Source of the DNA: Cellulomonas timonensis
GTDB lineage: Bacteria > Actinomycetota > Actinomycetes > Actinomycetales > Cellulomonadaceae
Direction of reading: 5' to 3'
Length of the DNA stretch: 64,000 nt
Assembly (NCBI RefSeq): GCF_900046455.1
Contig: NZ_FCOT01000013.1
Span: 1,041,091-1,105,090 of the forward strand
Shown: positions 27,583-39,425 of the stretch, one piece after another
Numbering within the stretch: the stretch's first letter is position 1
Layout of the letters: every line of letters starts with the position of its first letter
Notes under the pieces: generated by a model
The model's input: the letters and a program-made list of their open reading frames with translations, nothing else
Told to the model about the DNA's origin: nothing
The model's database searches: none
Translations under genes and position numbers: made by a program

Positions 27583-27638
27583 GCCCGAGGACCCTGTCCG
27601 GGCGCTCTGCCTCCCGCCTTCGCACCCTCTGGAGAGCC

Positions 27639-28280
27639 ATGTCCCACGTCCCCGGCGAGCCGATCGCCCGCTCCGCCGACGGCGCCGCCAGCGCTGCTCC
27701 GCTCCCCCTCACCCGGTCGTCCGCGGCCACCGATGTGGCGCTCGTCGCAACCTTCGCGGCCCTGCTCGCGGTGTGCGCGATCATGCCCCCCATCGCCGTC
27801 GCGGGCCTCGCCGTCCCCATCACCCTGCAGACGTTCGGCGTGATGCTCGCGGGCCTGGTGCTCGGGTCGCGCCGCGGGAGCCTCGCGGTGCTGCTCTACC
27901 TGGCCGTCGGCTTCGCGGGCCTGCCCGTGTTCGCCGGCGGGTCCGGCGGCGTCGGCGTGCTCGGCACAGCCTCCGCCGGCTACCTCGTCGCGTTCCCGCT
28001 CGCCGCGTTCCTCGCCGGCTTCCTCGCGCAGCGCGCCGCGTCGGTGCGGCCCGCACTGCGGTACCCGGCGCTGTTCGGCTCGGCGATGACCGCGAGCCTG
28101 CTGCTGATCCACCCGATCGGCATCACCGTCATGGGCTGGCGCCTCGGCATGTCGGCGACCGAGGCGATCACCGCCGGCGCCACCTTCCTGCCGGGCGACG
28201 TCATCAAGAACCTCCTCGCGGCGCTCGTCGCGACGGCCGTGCTCCGGGCCTTCCCGGACCTGCTGCGCCGCACGCGCTGA
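27639..28280 (+). CDS. bioY: biotin ECF transporter S component BioY
   Basis: 213 residues, six predicted membrane helices. Family segments are visible: VPITLQTFGVMLAGLVLGSRRG, VGFAGLPVFAGG...GVGVLGTASAGYLVAFPLAAF and LPGDVIKNLLAAL. BioY binds biotin in the membrane and couples to the ATPase/transmembrane pair encoded immediately downstream. The ~30 residues before the first helix are low-complexity and may include extra N-terminal codons. Confidence 0.92.
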   Translation: MSHVPGEPIARSADGAASAAPLPLTRSSAATDVALVATFAALLAVCAIMPPIAVAGLAVPITLQTFGVMLAGLVLGSRRGSLAVLLYLAVGFAGLPVFAGGSGGVGVLGTASAGYLVAFPLAAFLAGFLAQRAASVRPALRYPALFGSAMTASLLLIHPIGITVMGWRLGMSATEAITAGATFLPGDVIKNLLAALVATAVLRAFPDLLRRTR

Positions 28281-28297
28281 CACCGAGGCCAACCCGC

Positions 28298-29023
28298 ATG
28301 ATCGAGCTCGACGCCGCCACCGTCACCGTGTACGCCGCGCGTGACGGTGGCGGCACAGCCGACGAGATCCGGACCCTGCTCCACCCTGTGACGTGCCGCC
28401 TCACCGAGCCGCGCGTCGCCGTGATCGGGGCGAACGGCTCGGGCAAGTCCACGCTGGCACGGCTGGTGAACGGCCTCGCGCTGCCCTCGGCGGGCAGCGT
28501 GCGCGTCGAGGGCCTGGACACCGTCCGACAGGGCCCGGCGGTGCGCCGCCGGGTCGGATTCGTGTTCTCCGACCCCGACGCGCAGCTCGTCATGCCGACA
28601 GCCGTCGAGGACGTCGCGCTCTCGTTGCGCCGGATCGACGTCCCCGCCTCGGAGCGCGCCGCCCGCGCGCGCGAGATCCTCGCCCGCTTCGGCCTGGGCG
28701 GGCGCGCCGAGGTGCCCGTGCACGCGCTCTCGGGCGGGCAGAAGCAGCTCCTCGCGCTCGCCGGCGTCCTCGCCACCGAGCCGACGGTGCTCGTGTGCGA
28801 CGAGCCGACCACGCGGCTCGATCTGCGCTGGCGGCGCGTCGTCGACGACCTGATCGACGGGCTCGAGCAGCAGGTGCTCCTCGTGACACACGACCTGGAC
28901 GCCGCCGCCCGCGCCGACCGGGTGCTCGTGGTCGACGAGGGCACTGTGGTGCACGACGGCGACCCGCTCGACGGCGTCGCGCGCTACCGCGAGCTCATGG
29001 CCGCCGTCCCGGCCCCATGGTGA
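28298..29023 (+). CDS. bioM: biotin ECF transporter ATPase BioM
   Basis: 241 residues, one ABC cassette: Walker A IGANGSGKSTLARL, Q-loop region VGFVFSDPDAQLVMPT (typical EcfA), signature LSGGQKQLLALAG, Walker B VLVCDEPTTRLDL and switch His VTHDLDAA. It energises biotin uptake with BioY and BioN. Its start lies 17 bases after bioY and its stop overlaps bioN by 7 bases. Confidence 0.92.
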   Translation: MIELDAATVTVYAARDGGGTADEIRTLLHPVTCRLTEPRVAVIGANGSGKSTLARLVNGLALPSAGSVRVEGLDTVRQGPAVRRRVGFVFSDPDAQLVMPTAVEDVALSLRRIDVPASERAARAREILARFGLGGRAEVPVHALSGGQKQLLALAGVLATEPTVLVCDEPTTRLDLRWRRVVDDLIDGLEQQVLLVTHDLDAAARADRVLVVDEGTVVHDGDPLDGVARYRELMAAVPAPW

Positions 29024-29661
29024 GACGCGCGCGCGGACCCCGTCGCCGGGCGTGGGCCGGCCCGCTCGGGCTGTACCACCCCGGCACGAGCCCCCTGCAC
29101 CGCGCACGCCCCGGAGCGAAGCTCGCCGGGCTGATGGTGCTCAGCGTGCTCGTCGTGGCCCTGCGGGGCGTCCCCGCGACCCTGGCGCTGACGGCCGTGG
29201 CCCTGGGCCTCGTGGCTGTCGCCCGGGTGCCGCTGCGCGCCACTGCCCGCGGCGCTGCTCCCGTGCTCGTGACCGCCGCCCTGGTGCTCGGCTACCAGTG
29301 GTGGGCGCGCGGCTGGCAGGTCGGCCTGGAGATCGCGCTCGACCTCGTGACGATCGTGCTGGCCGCGAGCGTGCTCACCGCCACGACCCGCGCCGACCAC
29401 ATGCTCGACGCGCTGGCCCGGGCGGCCCGCCCGCTCCGGCACGTCGGACTGCCGCCCGAGACGTTCGCCCTCGCCGTGAGCCTCATGCTGCGCGCCATCC
29501 CCGCGCTCCTCGAGACATTCGGCGAGGTCCGTGACGCCGCGTGGGCGCGCGGGCTCGACCGCGACCCCCGCGCCCTGCTCGCCCCGGCGGCGGTGCGCAC
29601 CGTGGCACGGGCGCGGGCCACGGGCGACGCGCTGGCCGCGCGCGGCATCGGCGAGGATTGA
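29017..29661 (+). CDS. bioN: ECF transporter transmembrane component BioN
   Basis: 214 residues. EcfT features: LYHPGTSPLHRARPGAKL at the N-terminus, four or five hydrophobic helices, and two Ala-Arg-Gly/Ala-Ala-Arg coupling regions (DALARAARPLR and AAWARGLDRDPR), which contact the ATPase. The ATG at 29017 overlaps the bioM stop; a GTG directly after it is an alternative. It completes the BioYMN biotin importer. Confidence 0.88.
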   Translation: MVRRARGPRRRAWAGPLGLYHPGTSPLHRARPGAKLAGLMVLSVLVVALRGVPATLALTAVALGLVAVARVPLRATARGAAPVLVTAALVLGYQWWARGWQVGLEIALDLVTIVLAASVLTATTRADHMLDALARAARPLRHVGLPPETFALAVSLMLRAIPALLETFGEVRDAAWARGLDRDPRALLAPAAVRTVARARATGDALAARGIGED

Positions 29662-29740
29662 CCGCGCCCGCACCGCGCCTCGCACGCCCGACTTGGACGC
29701 CCGACCTGCGCGTCTCGGGCGGCGCCGCTAGGTTCGCCGG

Positions 29741-30613
29741 ATGACGTTCAACCAGGGTGGCAGCTTCGAGGGCGGCCGGGTCCGCACGAGTCGCGGCGGC
29801 CGGGGCGCGGCGATCGGCGGCGGCATCGGGGGCCTCGGGCTCCTGGTGGTCGTCGTCATCTCGCTCATGACCGGCGCGGACCCCAGCCAGCTCCTCGGCG
29901 CCAGTGGCGGCTCAGGCGGCGGCGAGCAGGGCGAGGTGGGCGCCTGCACCGCCGAGCAGGCCAACAGCGACCCGCAATGCCGGCTGTCCGCCACCGTCCA
30001 GGCGCTCGACGCCTACTGGGCGACCGCGTTGCCGTCGGGGTTCGCCGAGCCGGGGGTCGAGTCGTTCACCGGCGGCACGTCGACCGGATGCGGGCAGGCG
30101 TCCTCGTCGACCGGCCCGTTCTACTGCCCGCCCGATCAGTCGATCTACCTCGACCTGGCCTTCTACGATGTCCTGCAGAGCCAGTACGGCGCCTCGGGCG
30201 GCCCGCTCGCGGAGATGTACGTCACGGCGCACGAGTACGGCCACCACGTGCAGAACCTCACGGGTGTGATGGCCAGCGCCGACCGCCAGGGCGGCGGGGC
30301 GGAGTCCGACTCGGTGCGGGTGGAGCTCCAGGCCGACTGCTACGCGGGCCTGTGGGCGGGCCACGCGTCGAGCACCGTCGACCCGGACACCGGCGTGGTG
30401 TTCCTCGAGCCGATCAGCGCCGACGAGCTCGCGCAGGCCCTGTCCGCGGCGGCCGCGGTCGGTGACGACCACCTGCAGGCGCAGTCCTCGGGCGGCGTCA
30501 ACCCCGACACCTGGACCCACGGCTCCAGCGAGCAGCGGCAGCGCTGGTTCACCACCGGGTACGAGCGCGGCGACATCTCCGCATGCGACACATTCGCCGC
30601 AGCCCAGCTCTGA
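29741..30613 (+). CDS. neutral zinc metallopeptidase (YpfJ family)
   Basis: 290 residues. The zinc site is TAHEYGHHVQNLTG (H-E-x-G-H), followed by the third-ligand region SVRVELQADCYAGLWAG. The N-terminus has a Gly/Arg-rich leader and one membrane helix (GLGLLVVVVISLM, about residues 28-40), so the peptidase domain is probably outside the membrane. Conserved FYCPPDQSIYLDLAFY and the C-terminal QRWFTTGYERGDISACDTF also match the family. Physiological substrate unknown. Confidence 0.9.
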   Translation: MTFNQGGSFEGGRVRTSRGGRGAAIGGGIGGLGLLVVVVISLMTGADPSQLLGASGGSGGGEQGEVGACTAEQANSDPQCRLSATVQALDAYWATALPSGFAEPGVESFTGGTSTGCGQASSSTGPFYCPPDQSIYLDLAFYDVLQSQYGASGGPLAEMYVTAHEYGHHVQNLTGVMASADRQGGGAESDSVRVELQADCYAGLWAGHASSTVDPDTGVVFLEPISADELAQALSAAAAVGDDHLQAQSSGGVNPDTWTHGSSEQRQRWFTTGYERGDISACDTFAAAQL

Positions 30614-30631
30614 GCGGCCCCGCACATGACG

Positions 30632-30663
30632 GCGCCGCGCTCAGGTGATCCCGAGCGCGGCGC
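30632..30663. terminator. bidirectional GC hairpin between convergent genes
   Basis: Perfect 11-bp arms GCGCCGCGCTC and GAGCGCGGCGC with a 10-base loop, in the 70-base gap between the metallopeptidase gene and the end of the suf operon. It has no T-run. Confidence 0.65.
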
Positions 30664-30683
30664 GGCCGCCCTGTGGCTGAGGG

Positions 30684-31016
30684 TCAGATGTTGAAGCCGA
30701 GGGCCCGCATCTGCTCGCGGCCGTCAGGCGTGATCTTCTCCGGGCCCCACGGCGGCATCCACACCCAGTTGATGCGGAAGCCGTCGACGATCCCGTCGAG
30801 GGACTGCGCGGCCTGCTCCTCGATCACGTCGGTGAGCGGGCACGCCGCCGACGTGAGCGTCATGTCCACGACGGCGTTGTTCTGCTGGTCGATGGAGACC
30901 CCGTAGACGAGGCCGAGGTCCACGACGTTGATGCCCAACTCGGGGTCGATGACGTCGCGGAGGGCCTCCTCGACGTCGGCGGCCGTCGTCGGCTGGGCCG
31001 GGTTCGTGGCGGTCAT
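30684..31016 (-). CDS. sufT: SufT-type iron-sulfur assembly factor (DUF59/MIP18)
   Basis: 110 residues: VEEALRDVIDPELGINVVDLGLVY is the DUF59 signature, and SAACPLTDVIEEQ contains the conserved Cys. It assists maturation of iron-sulfur proteins and is the last gene of the suf operon, as in Mycobacterium (Rv1466). Its start overlaps the sufU stop by 4 bases (ATGA) with AGGAGG upstream. Confidence 0.93.
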   Translation of the reverse strand: MTATNPAQPTTAADVEEALRDVIDPELGINVVDLGLVYGVSIDQQNNAVVDMTLTSAACPLTDVIEEQAAQSLDGIVDGFRINWVWMPPWGPEKITPDGREQMRALGFNI

Positions 31017-31504
31017 GCGTCCTCCTGAGATGTGGTGGCGCCCGTCTTGATGAGGGCGTCCTGCAGCGCGGCCCAGCCGAGCAGCGCGCACTTGATCCGT
31101 GCGGGGTACTTGGCGACGCCGGTGAAGGCCGTCGCGTCGCCGAGCGTGTCCTCCGCCTCGTCGTCCAGCCCGGCGCCGCGTGCGTGCATCAGCGCGCGGA
31201 ACGTCCCGGCGAGGTCGTCGACCTGCCCGAGCTCCGCGCCCGTGACCAGGTCGTGCAGCACCGAGATGGAGGCCTGCGAGATGCTGCAGCCCTGACCCTC
31301 CCAGCTGACCCGCTCGACGCGCGGCGAGCCGGGCACGCTGGTGTCGAGCTCGACCCGCAGGGTGACCTCGTCGCCGCAGGTGGGGTTCACCTGATGCGAC
31401 TCACCAGCGGTCGCCACCGGCTCCAGCAGCCCCTTGCCGTGCGGCGCCCGCGCATGGTCGAGGATGACCTGCTGGTACAGCTGCTCCATCGAGCCCGTGC
31501 TCAT
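31013..31504 (-). CDS. sufU: SufU sulfur-transfer protein
   Basis: 163 residues. Zinc and persulfide-accepting Cys residues are visible in NPTCGDEVTLRVEL, WEGQGCSISQAS and ARIKCALLGW; the Asp in CGDE is also a zinc ligand. SufU takes the persulfide from SufS through zinc-ligand swapping in Gram-positive bacteria. It starts 8 bases after sufS. Confidence 0.94.
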   Translation of the reverse strand: MSTGSMEQLYQQVILDHARAPHGKGLLEPVATAGESHQVNPTCGDEVTLRVELDTSVPGSPRVERVSWEGQGCSISQASISVLHDLVTGAELGQVDDLAGTFRALMHARGAGLDDEAEDTLGDATAFTGVAKYPARIKCALLGWAALQDALIKTGATTSQEDA

Positions 31505-31512
31505 GAGTCCTC

Positions 31513-32880
<1,368 letters not shown>

Positions 32881-33648
32881 TCAGGCGCTGATGCTCCCGC
32901 TGGGCAGGAAGCGGTCGTAGCCCTCGTTCTCCAGGCGCTCGGCGAGCTCCGGGCCGCCCTCCTCGGCAACGCGGCCGTCGACGAAGACGTGGACGAAGTC
33001 CGGCGTGATGTAGCGCAGGATGCGCGTGTAGTGCGTGATGAGCAGGACGCCCACCTCGCCGCCCGAGCGCACCCGGTTGACGCCCTCGGAGACGACGCGC
33101 AGCGCGTCGACGTCCAGGCCGGAGTCGGTCTCGTCGAGGATCGCGAACTTCGGCTTGAGGAGCTCCATCTGGAGGATCTCGTGACGCTTCTTCTCACCGC
33201 CCGAGAAGCCCTCGTTGACCGAGCGCTCGGCGAACGTCGAGTCCATGCGCAGCGCGTCCATGGCGCCACGGACCTCCTTGACCCAGGTCCGCAGCGGCGG
33301 CGCCTCGCCGTCGATGGCGGTCTTGGCGGTCCGCAGGAAGTTCGCGACGCTGACGCCGGGAACCTCGACGGGGTACTGCATCGCCAGGAACATCCCGGCG
33401 CGGGCGCGCTCGTCGACGCTCAAGGACAGCAGGTCCTCGCCGTCGAGCGTCACGGTGCCCGAGGTGATCTGGTACTTCGGGTGGCCGGCCAGCGAGTACG
33501 CCAGCGTCGACTTGCCCGAGCCGTTCGGGCCCATGATCGCGTGGGTCTCGCCGCTGGCGATCGTCAGGTCGACGCCGCGCAGGATCGGCTTGGGGCCTTC
33601 CTTGGTCTCGACGCTGACGTGCAGGTCGCGGATCTCAAGCGTGGACAT
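32881..33648 (-). CDS. sufC: SufC ATPase
   Basis: 255 residues; Walker A GPNGSGKSTLAYSLAG, signature FSGGEKKRHEILQM and Walker B FAILDETDSGLDVDALR, all SufC-type, plus LLITHYTRIL switch region. It drives the SufBCD scaffold. The ATG at 33648 is chosen as the SufC N-terminus MSTLEIRDLHVSV; the longer frame runs back through the Rieske gene. Confidence 0.96.
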   Translation of the reverse strand: MSTLEIRDLHVSVETKEGPKPILRGVDLTIASGETHAIMGPNGSGKSTLAYSLAGHPKYQITSGTVTLDGEDLLSLSVDERARAGMFLAMQYPVEVPGVSVANFLRTAKTAIDGEAPPLRTWVKEVRGAMDALRMDSTFAERSVNEGFSGGEKKRHEILQMELLKPKFAILDETDSGLDVDALRVVSEGVNRVRSGGEVGVLLITHYTRILRYITPDFVHVFVDGRVAEEGGPELAERLENEGYDRFLPSGSISA

Positions 33649-33668
33649 ACTCAGGTTCTCCTCAAAGC

Positions 33669-34001
33669 TCACAGGGGCGCGTCGACATCGACGAGCACGC
33701 GCTCGCCGTCGACGGTCAAGGGGTACACAGGGACGGGGCGCACGGCGGGCGGGCTGAGCGGCTTGCCGGTGCGCAGGTCGAAGCGCGAGCCGTGGAGCCA
33801 GCACTCGACAGTGCAGCCCTCGACCTCGCCGTCCGACAGCGACACGGCCCCGTGGGAGCAGATGTCGCTGATGGCGTGCAGCTGGCCGTCCTCGTCGCGC
33901 ACAACGGCGACCTCGACGCGGCCGGACGCGCCCTCGAGCTCGACGCGCAGGGCGCCGGCCACGGGGACGTCGGCCGTCAGACAGGCCAGCTGGGCGCTCA
34001 T
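33669..34001 (-). CDS. Rieske [2Fe-2S] ferredoxin-like protein in the suf operon
   Basis: 110 residues. The cluster ligands are C-x-H in SDICSHGAVSL and C-x2-H in ECWLHGSRFDL. It resembles the ferredoxin subunit of non-heme-iron oxygenases, but there is no oxygenase nearby; a gene of this type between sufD and sufC is common in actinobacteria. A role in electron supply for cluster assembly is inference. The start overlaps the sufD stop (ATGA). Confidence 0.92.
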   Translation of the reverse strand: MSAQLACLTADVPVAGALRVELEGASGRVEVAVVRDEDGQLHAISDICSHGAVSLSDGEVEGCTVECWLHGSRFDLRTGKPLSPPAVRPVPVYPLTVDGERVLVDVDAPL

Positions 34002-35287
34002 GCGTGCTCCGTCTGGGCGCCTGCCTCCGCGCCCTCGACGTGCGGCTCGGCAGCAGACGGAAGCACGCTCATCGACGTGTTGAGCTCGTTCTCGATCGAG
34101 GCGATCAGGCGCTCCTCGACCTCCTTGACGCCGATCTGCTGGATCAGCTCGGCGAAGAACCCGCGCACCACGAGCCGGCGCGCGTCGAGCTCGGGGATGC
34201 CGCGGGCGCGCAGGTAGAAGAGCTGCTCGTCGTCGAAGCGGCCAGTCGCGCTGGCATGCCCGGCGCCCTCGATGAGGCCGGTCTCGATCTCGAGGTTCGG
34301 CACCGAGTCGGCGCGGGCGCCGTCGGAGAGCACGAGGTTGCGGTTGAGCTCGTAGGTGTCGGTGCCCTCGGCCTCGGCGCGGATCAGCACGTCGCCGACC
34401 CACACCGCGTGGGCGCCCTGGCCCTGCAGCGCGCCCTTGTACGTGACGCGCGAGCGGCAGCTGGGCACGGCGTGGTCGACGAAGAGCCGGTGCTCCTGGT
34501 GCTGGCCGGCGTCGGCGAAGTACACGCCGAGCATCTCGACCGAGCCGTTCTCGCCGACGAACTCCGTGTCGGGGGTGACCCGCACGACGTCGCCGCCGAG
34601 GGTGACCACGATGTGCTTGACCGTGGCGTCACGGCCGAGGCGCAGTCGGTGCGAGGCGGTGTGCACGGTGCCCGGCGCCCAGTCCTGCACCGAGACGAGC
34701 GTGAGGTGCGCGCCGTCCTCGACGACGACCTCGACCGTCTCGGTGAGCAGCGCCTGCCCGACGTGGTCGAGCACGACGACGGCCTCGCTGAGCTCCTGCG
34801 CGTGCACCAGCAGGTGCGCGCCGGTGGGCTCGAGCGGGTCCTGCCCCTCAACGCCCTCCACCCGGATCGACGTGGCGCTCGTGGCGACGGCCTGCTTCGG
34901 GATCGTCACGACCGTCGCGCGGGAGAACGAGGCCCAGGCGGCGACGGCGGCGCGGTCGCCGGGGCGGCCGGCCGCGCCGAGGCGGGCGTCGTCACGGTCG
35001 ACGATCTCGACGGTGACCTCGGGCGCCTCCACGACGGTGGTGAGCACGCCGTGGCCCGTGAGCACGCCGTCGGTGTCGGCGCCGAACAGCGGCGCGATCC
35101 GGTCGACGGGCGCGAAGCGCCACTCCTCCTCGCGGCCCGTGGGCACGGGGAAGTCGGCGACGTCGAAGGACGTGAGCCGCTCGGCACGCGAGCCCTGCGG
35201 CACGAGGCCGTGGCTGTGAGCGCCGTCGGCGGTGGCCTGGCTGTGGTCGGTCGACAGACCGCTGGTGTCCTGTGTGGTGGTCGACAT
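33998..35287 (-). CDS. sufD: SufD scaffold protein
   Basis: 429 residues with the SufBD beta-helix core: ASHRLRLGRDATVKHIVVTLGG, EHRLFVDHAVPSCRSRVTYKG and GTDTYELNRNLVLSDGARAD, then the C-terminal helical segment GRFDDEQLFYLRARGIPELDARRL. SufD partners SufB and SufC in the scaffold complex. It directly follows sufB (overlap of one base, TGATG). Confidence 0.94.
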   Translation of the reverse strand: MSTTTQDTSGLSTDHSQATADGAHSHGLVPQGSRAERLTSFDVADFPVPTGREEEWRFAPVDRIAPLFGADTDGVLTGHGVLTTVVEAPEVTVEIVDRDDARLGAAGRPGDRAAVAAWASFSRATVVTIPKQAVATSATSIRVEGVEGQDPLEPTGAHLLVHAQELSEAVVVLDHVGQALLTETVEVVVEDGAHLTLVSVQDWAPGTVHTASHRLRLGRDATVKHIVVTLGGDVVRVTPDTEFVGENGSVEMLGVYFADAGQHQEHRLFVDHAVPSCRSRVTYKGALQGQGAHAVWVGDVLIRAEAEGTDTYELNRNLVLSDGARADSVPNLEIETGLIEGAGHASATGRFDDEQLFYLRARGIPELDARRLVVRGFFAELIQQIGVKEVEERLIASIENELNTSMSVLPSAAEPHVEGAEAGAQTEHA

Positions 35288-36729
35288 CAGCCGACGGCCC
35301 CTTCCATCTGCAGCTCGATCAGGCGGTTCAACTCGAGGGCGTACTCCATGGGCAGCTCACGGGCGATCGGCTCCACGAAGCCGCGCACGATCATGGCCAT
35401 GGCCTCGGTCTCGGTCATCCCGCGGGACATCAGGTAGAACAACTGGTCCTCGCTCACGCGCGAGACCGTGGCCTCGTGCCCCATCGACACGTCGTCCTCG
35501 CGGACGTCGACGTAGGGATAGGTGTCGGAGCGGGAGATCTGGTCGACGAGCAACGCGTCGCACAGCACGTTCGAGGCCGAGTGCTCGGCGCCCTCGAGCA
35601 CCTGCACGAGGCCGCGGTAGGACGTGCGCCCACCGCCGCGCGCCACCGACTTCGAGACGATCGAGGACGACGTGTGCGGCGCGGCGTGCACCATCTTCGC
35701 GCCCGCGTCCTGGTGCTGGCCCTCGCCGGCGAACGCGATCGACAGCGTCTCGCCACGGGCGTGCTCGCCCATGAGGTAGATCGCCGGGTACTTCATGGTG
35801 ACCTTGGAGCCGATGTTGCCGTCGACCCACTCCATCGTCGCGCCCTCGGCAGCGGTCGCCCGCTTGGTCACGAGGTTGTAGACGTTGTTCGACCAGTTCT
35901 GGATCGTCGTGTAGCGCACGCGGGCGTTCTTCTTGACGATGATCTCGACGACGGCCGAGTGCAGCGAGTCGGACGAGTACACCGGGGCGGTGCAGCCCTC
36001 GACGTAGTGCACGTACGAGCCCTCGTCCGCGATGATCAGCGTCCGCTCGAACTGGCCCATGTTCTCGGTGTTGATCCGGAAGTACGCCTGCAGCGGGATC
36101 TCGACGTGCACGCCCGGCGGCACGTAGACGAACGAGCCGCCCGACCACACCGCGGTGTTGAGCGAGGCGAACTTGTTGTCGCCCGGGGGGATCACCGAGC
36201 CGAAGTACTGCTGGAAGATCTCCGGGTGCTCGCGCAGGGCCGTGTCGGTGTCGAGGAAGATGACGCCCTGCTCCTCGAGCTCCTCCTGGATCTGGTGGTA
36301 GACGACCTCGGACTCGTACTGCGCGGCGACGCCCGCGACGAGGCGCTGCTTCTCAGCCTCGGGGATGCCCAGCCGGTCGTACGTGTCCTTGATCTCGTCA
36401 GGCAGCTCTTCCCAGGTGGTGGCCTGCTTCTCGGTCGAGCGCACGAAGTACTTGATGTTGTCGAAGTCGATGCCCGTGAGGTCGGAGCCCCACCACGGCA
36501 TGGGCTTCTTCTCGAACAGGCGCAGCGACTTCAGGCGCGTCTTGAGCATCCACTCGGGCTCGTTCTTGAGCGCGGAGATGTTGCGGACCACGGCCTCGGA
36601 GAGCCCTCGCTGGGCGATGGCGCCCGCGTCGTCCTTGTCGTGCCACCCATAGGTGTAGTTCCCGATGGAGGCGATCGCCTCGTCCTGGGTCAACGGGGTG
36701 CTAGCAGCGCTCTCAGTGGGTGCGCTCAT
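35287..36729 (-). CDS. sufB: SufB scaffold protein
   Basis: 480 residues. Typical SufB blocks are [72 protein letters not shown] and [21 protein letters not shown]. The Cys in EGC is the conserved cluster or persulfide ligand. It starts one base after the sufR stop (TGACATG), so translation is coupled to the regulator. Confidence 0.96.
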   Translation of the reverse strand: MSAPTESAASTPLTQDEAIASIGNYTYGWHDKDDAGAIAQRGLSEAVVRNISALKNEPEWMLKTRLKSLRLFEKKPMPWWGSDLTGIDFDNIKYFVRSTEKQATTWEELPDEIKDTYDRLGIPEAEKQRLVAGVAAQYESEVVYHQIQEELEEQGVIFLDTDTALREHPEIFQQYFGSVIPPGDNKFASLNTAVWSGGSFVYVPPGVHVEIPLQAYFRINTENMGQFERTLIIADEGSYVHYVEGCTAPVYSSDSLHSAVVEIIVKKNARVRYTTIQNWSNNVYNLVTKRATAAEGATMEWVDGNIGSKVTMKYPAIYLMGEHARGETLSIAFAGEGQHQDAGAKMVHAAPHTSSSIVSKSVARGGGRTSYRGLVQVLEGAEHSASNVLCDALLVDQISRSDTYPYVDVREDDVSMGHEATVSRVSEDQLFYLMSRGMTETEAMAMIVRGFVEPIARELPMEYALELNRLIELQMEGAVG

Positions 36730-36730
36730 G

Positions 36731-37501
36731 TCATCGTCCTTCCGCGGGGGCAGGGGTCGTCATCGTCGGGATGTTCGTGGTGCAGACGTGGCCGCCCCCG
36801 GCCAGCGTCGCGAGGCGTTGCACGTGGACACCCAGCATCCGCGAGAAGGCCTGGGCCTCGGCCTCGCAGAGCTGGGGAAACTCTTGGGCGACCTGCTGCA
36901 CCGGGCAGTGGCCCTGGCAGAGCTGGATCGCCGCGGCGCCGGGCACCGGCCGCGCGGTGGCGGCGTACCCGTCGTGGGCCAGCGCGTCGGCCAGGGCGCG
37001 GACTCGGGCCACGGGGTCGTCGCCCGCGGCCTCGACCGCCGCGCCGTGGCGCTCCTCGAGCTCGCGCACGCGGCGCTCGGCGAACTCCTCGACCGCGTCC
37101 GGGCCGGCGACCTCCGCGAGGAAGCGGAGGGCCTCCGTGGCGATCCCCGAGTAGGCGTGCGGCTGGGCCGCCTGCCCCTGGTTCGTCACGACGTACCTGC
37201 GGGCAGGGCGGCCGCGTCGCGCGGGCGCGCTGCCCTGCGCCTCGCGCACCGTGATCTGCCCGTTGCCCTCGAGCACGGCGAGGTGGCGGCGGATGGCCGC
37301 CGTCGTCAGGTCGAGCTCCGCTGCCAGCTCGGCCGCGGAGACCGGGCCGTCGGCGGTGACGATCTGCAGCACCCGCTCCCGGGTGCCCGCCTCGTGGTCC
37401 GCCACATCCTCGTCAACGGGCTGCCACACCGACACCGCACGTGCGCGCGCGGAGGGACGCACAGACGCGTGCGTTCGGGAGACAGGCATGACGGCGCTCA
37501 T
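36731..37501 (-). CDS. sufR: SufR-type iron-sulfur-sensing repressor
   Basis: 256 residues. A winged helix ([21 protein letters not shown]) is followed by a C-terminal sensor domain with the Cys set [14 protein letters not shown] and HVCTTN, the ligands expected for a [4Fe-4S] or [2Fe-2S] cluster. It heads the suf operon, and its promoter contains the SufR-type operator at 37547-37576, so it should repress suf when clusters are sufficient. The ATG at 37501 is chosen because GGAGG lies 5 bases upstream; the open frame further up crosses the operator. Confidence 0.92.
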   Translation of the reverse strand: MSAVMPVSRTHASVRPSARARAVSVWQPVDEDVADHEAGTRERVLQIVTADGPVSAAELAAELDLTTAAIRRHLAVLEGNGQITVREAQGSAPARRGRPARRYVVTNQGQAAQPHAYSGIATEALRFLAEVAGPDAVEEFAERRVRELEERHGAAVEAAGDDPVARVRALADALAHDGYAATARPVPGAAAIQLCQGHCPVQQVAQEFPQLCEAEAQAFSRMLGVHVQRLATLAGGGHVCTTNIPTMTTPAPAEGR

Positions 37502-37546
37502 CCATACCTCCGATCGGTGGGACTGCCAGACGTCGGCGCTGGCCTT

Positions 37547-37576
37547 GATATTGCCAACATCCTTGTTGCCAATATC
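37547..37576. promoter_or_regulatory. SufR operator
   Basis: 13-bp arms (37547-37559 and 37564-37576) match with a single mismatch around a TCCT spacer. At the centre is CAAC-N6-GTTG (37555-37568), the motif described for cyanobacterial SufR. It lies 46-75 bases upstream of sufR and about 80 bases from the divergent ABC ATPase gene. Confidence 0.8.
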
Positions 37577-37640
37577 GTTCCTCGCAAGCAAGGTGAGCCT
37601 CACCACGTCGCGACCTCCCTGCCCTGGATGCTGCTGCGCC

Positions 37641-37646
37641 TAGACT
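37641..37646 (+). promoter_or_regulatory. -10 element of leaderless ABC ATPase gene
   Basis: TAGACT ends 7 bases before the GTG start at 37654. No ribosome binding site is visible in front of the GTG. Confidence 0.5.
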
Positions 37647-37653
37647 CATCGCC

Positions 37654-38594
<941 letters not shown>

Positions 38595-38598
<4 letters not shown>

Positions 38599-39371
38599 CC
38601 GCGGTCACCGATGTCCGCCGCGCCGCCGGCGCCGCGACCCCCGCGCGCCGCGTGTTGTCGCAGACGGCGTTCGAGACGCGGGCGATCCTGCGCAACGCCG
38701 AGCAGCTCATGGTGACGCTCGCGCTGCCCGCGCTCATCCTCATCGGGCTCACGCGCAGCGACCTGGTCGAGCTCTCGACCGGTGGCGCCACCCGGATCGA
38801 CTTCGTGGCCCCGGGCGTCATCGCGCTCGCCGTGATGAGCACGTCCTTCACGTCGCAGGCCATCGCCACGGCCTTCGACCGGCGCAACGGGGTGCTGCGG
38901 CTGCTCGCTACCACCCCGCTCGGGCGCGGGGGCCTGCTCGCGGGGAAGATCCTGGCGGTGTTCGCTGTCGAGCTCGTGCAGATCGTGGTGCTCGGCGCGA
39001 TCGCCGTGGCGCTCGGCTGGCGCCCCGATGCGGCCGGCATCCCCCTCGCGCTGCTCACGATCGTGCTGGGCACCGCCGCGTTCACCTCGCTTGCGCTGCT
39101 CATCGCCGGGACCCTGCGCTCCGAGGCCGTGCTGGCGGTGGCGAACCTGCTGCTGGTGCTCCTGGCCGTCGGCGGCGGCGTGCTGGTCCCCGCGGAGCAG
39201 CTGCCGGGCCCACTGGCCGACCTCGCACTGCTCCTGCCCTCGGGGGCCCTCGGGGAGGGCCTGCGCCAGTCGTTGCTGGCAGGCAGCGTGCCCGGCTGGA
39301 CGGCGCCCGTGCTCGTCGCCTGGGCGGCGATCCTCGGATGGGGCGCCGCGCGGCTCTTCCGCTGGCACTGA
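38595..39371 (+). CDS. ABC-2 type permease
   Basis: 258 residues, about six hydrophobic helices (for example VTLALPALILIGL, VAPGVIALAVMSTSF and VLAVANLLLVLLAVGGGVL). LRLLATTPLGRGGLLAGK is the cytoplasmic loop typical of ABC-2 permeases. The start overlaps the ATPase stop (ATGA), making a two-gene exporter unit with the protein before it. Substrate unknown. Confidence 0.85.
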
Positions 39372-39425
39372 CCACCCCTCCGGGAGCCCCGCGCGCCCTG
39401 TCCGCCTGACGGGCCGCCCACGGCG

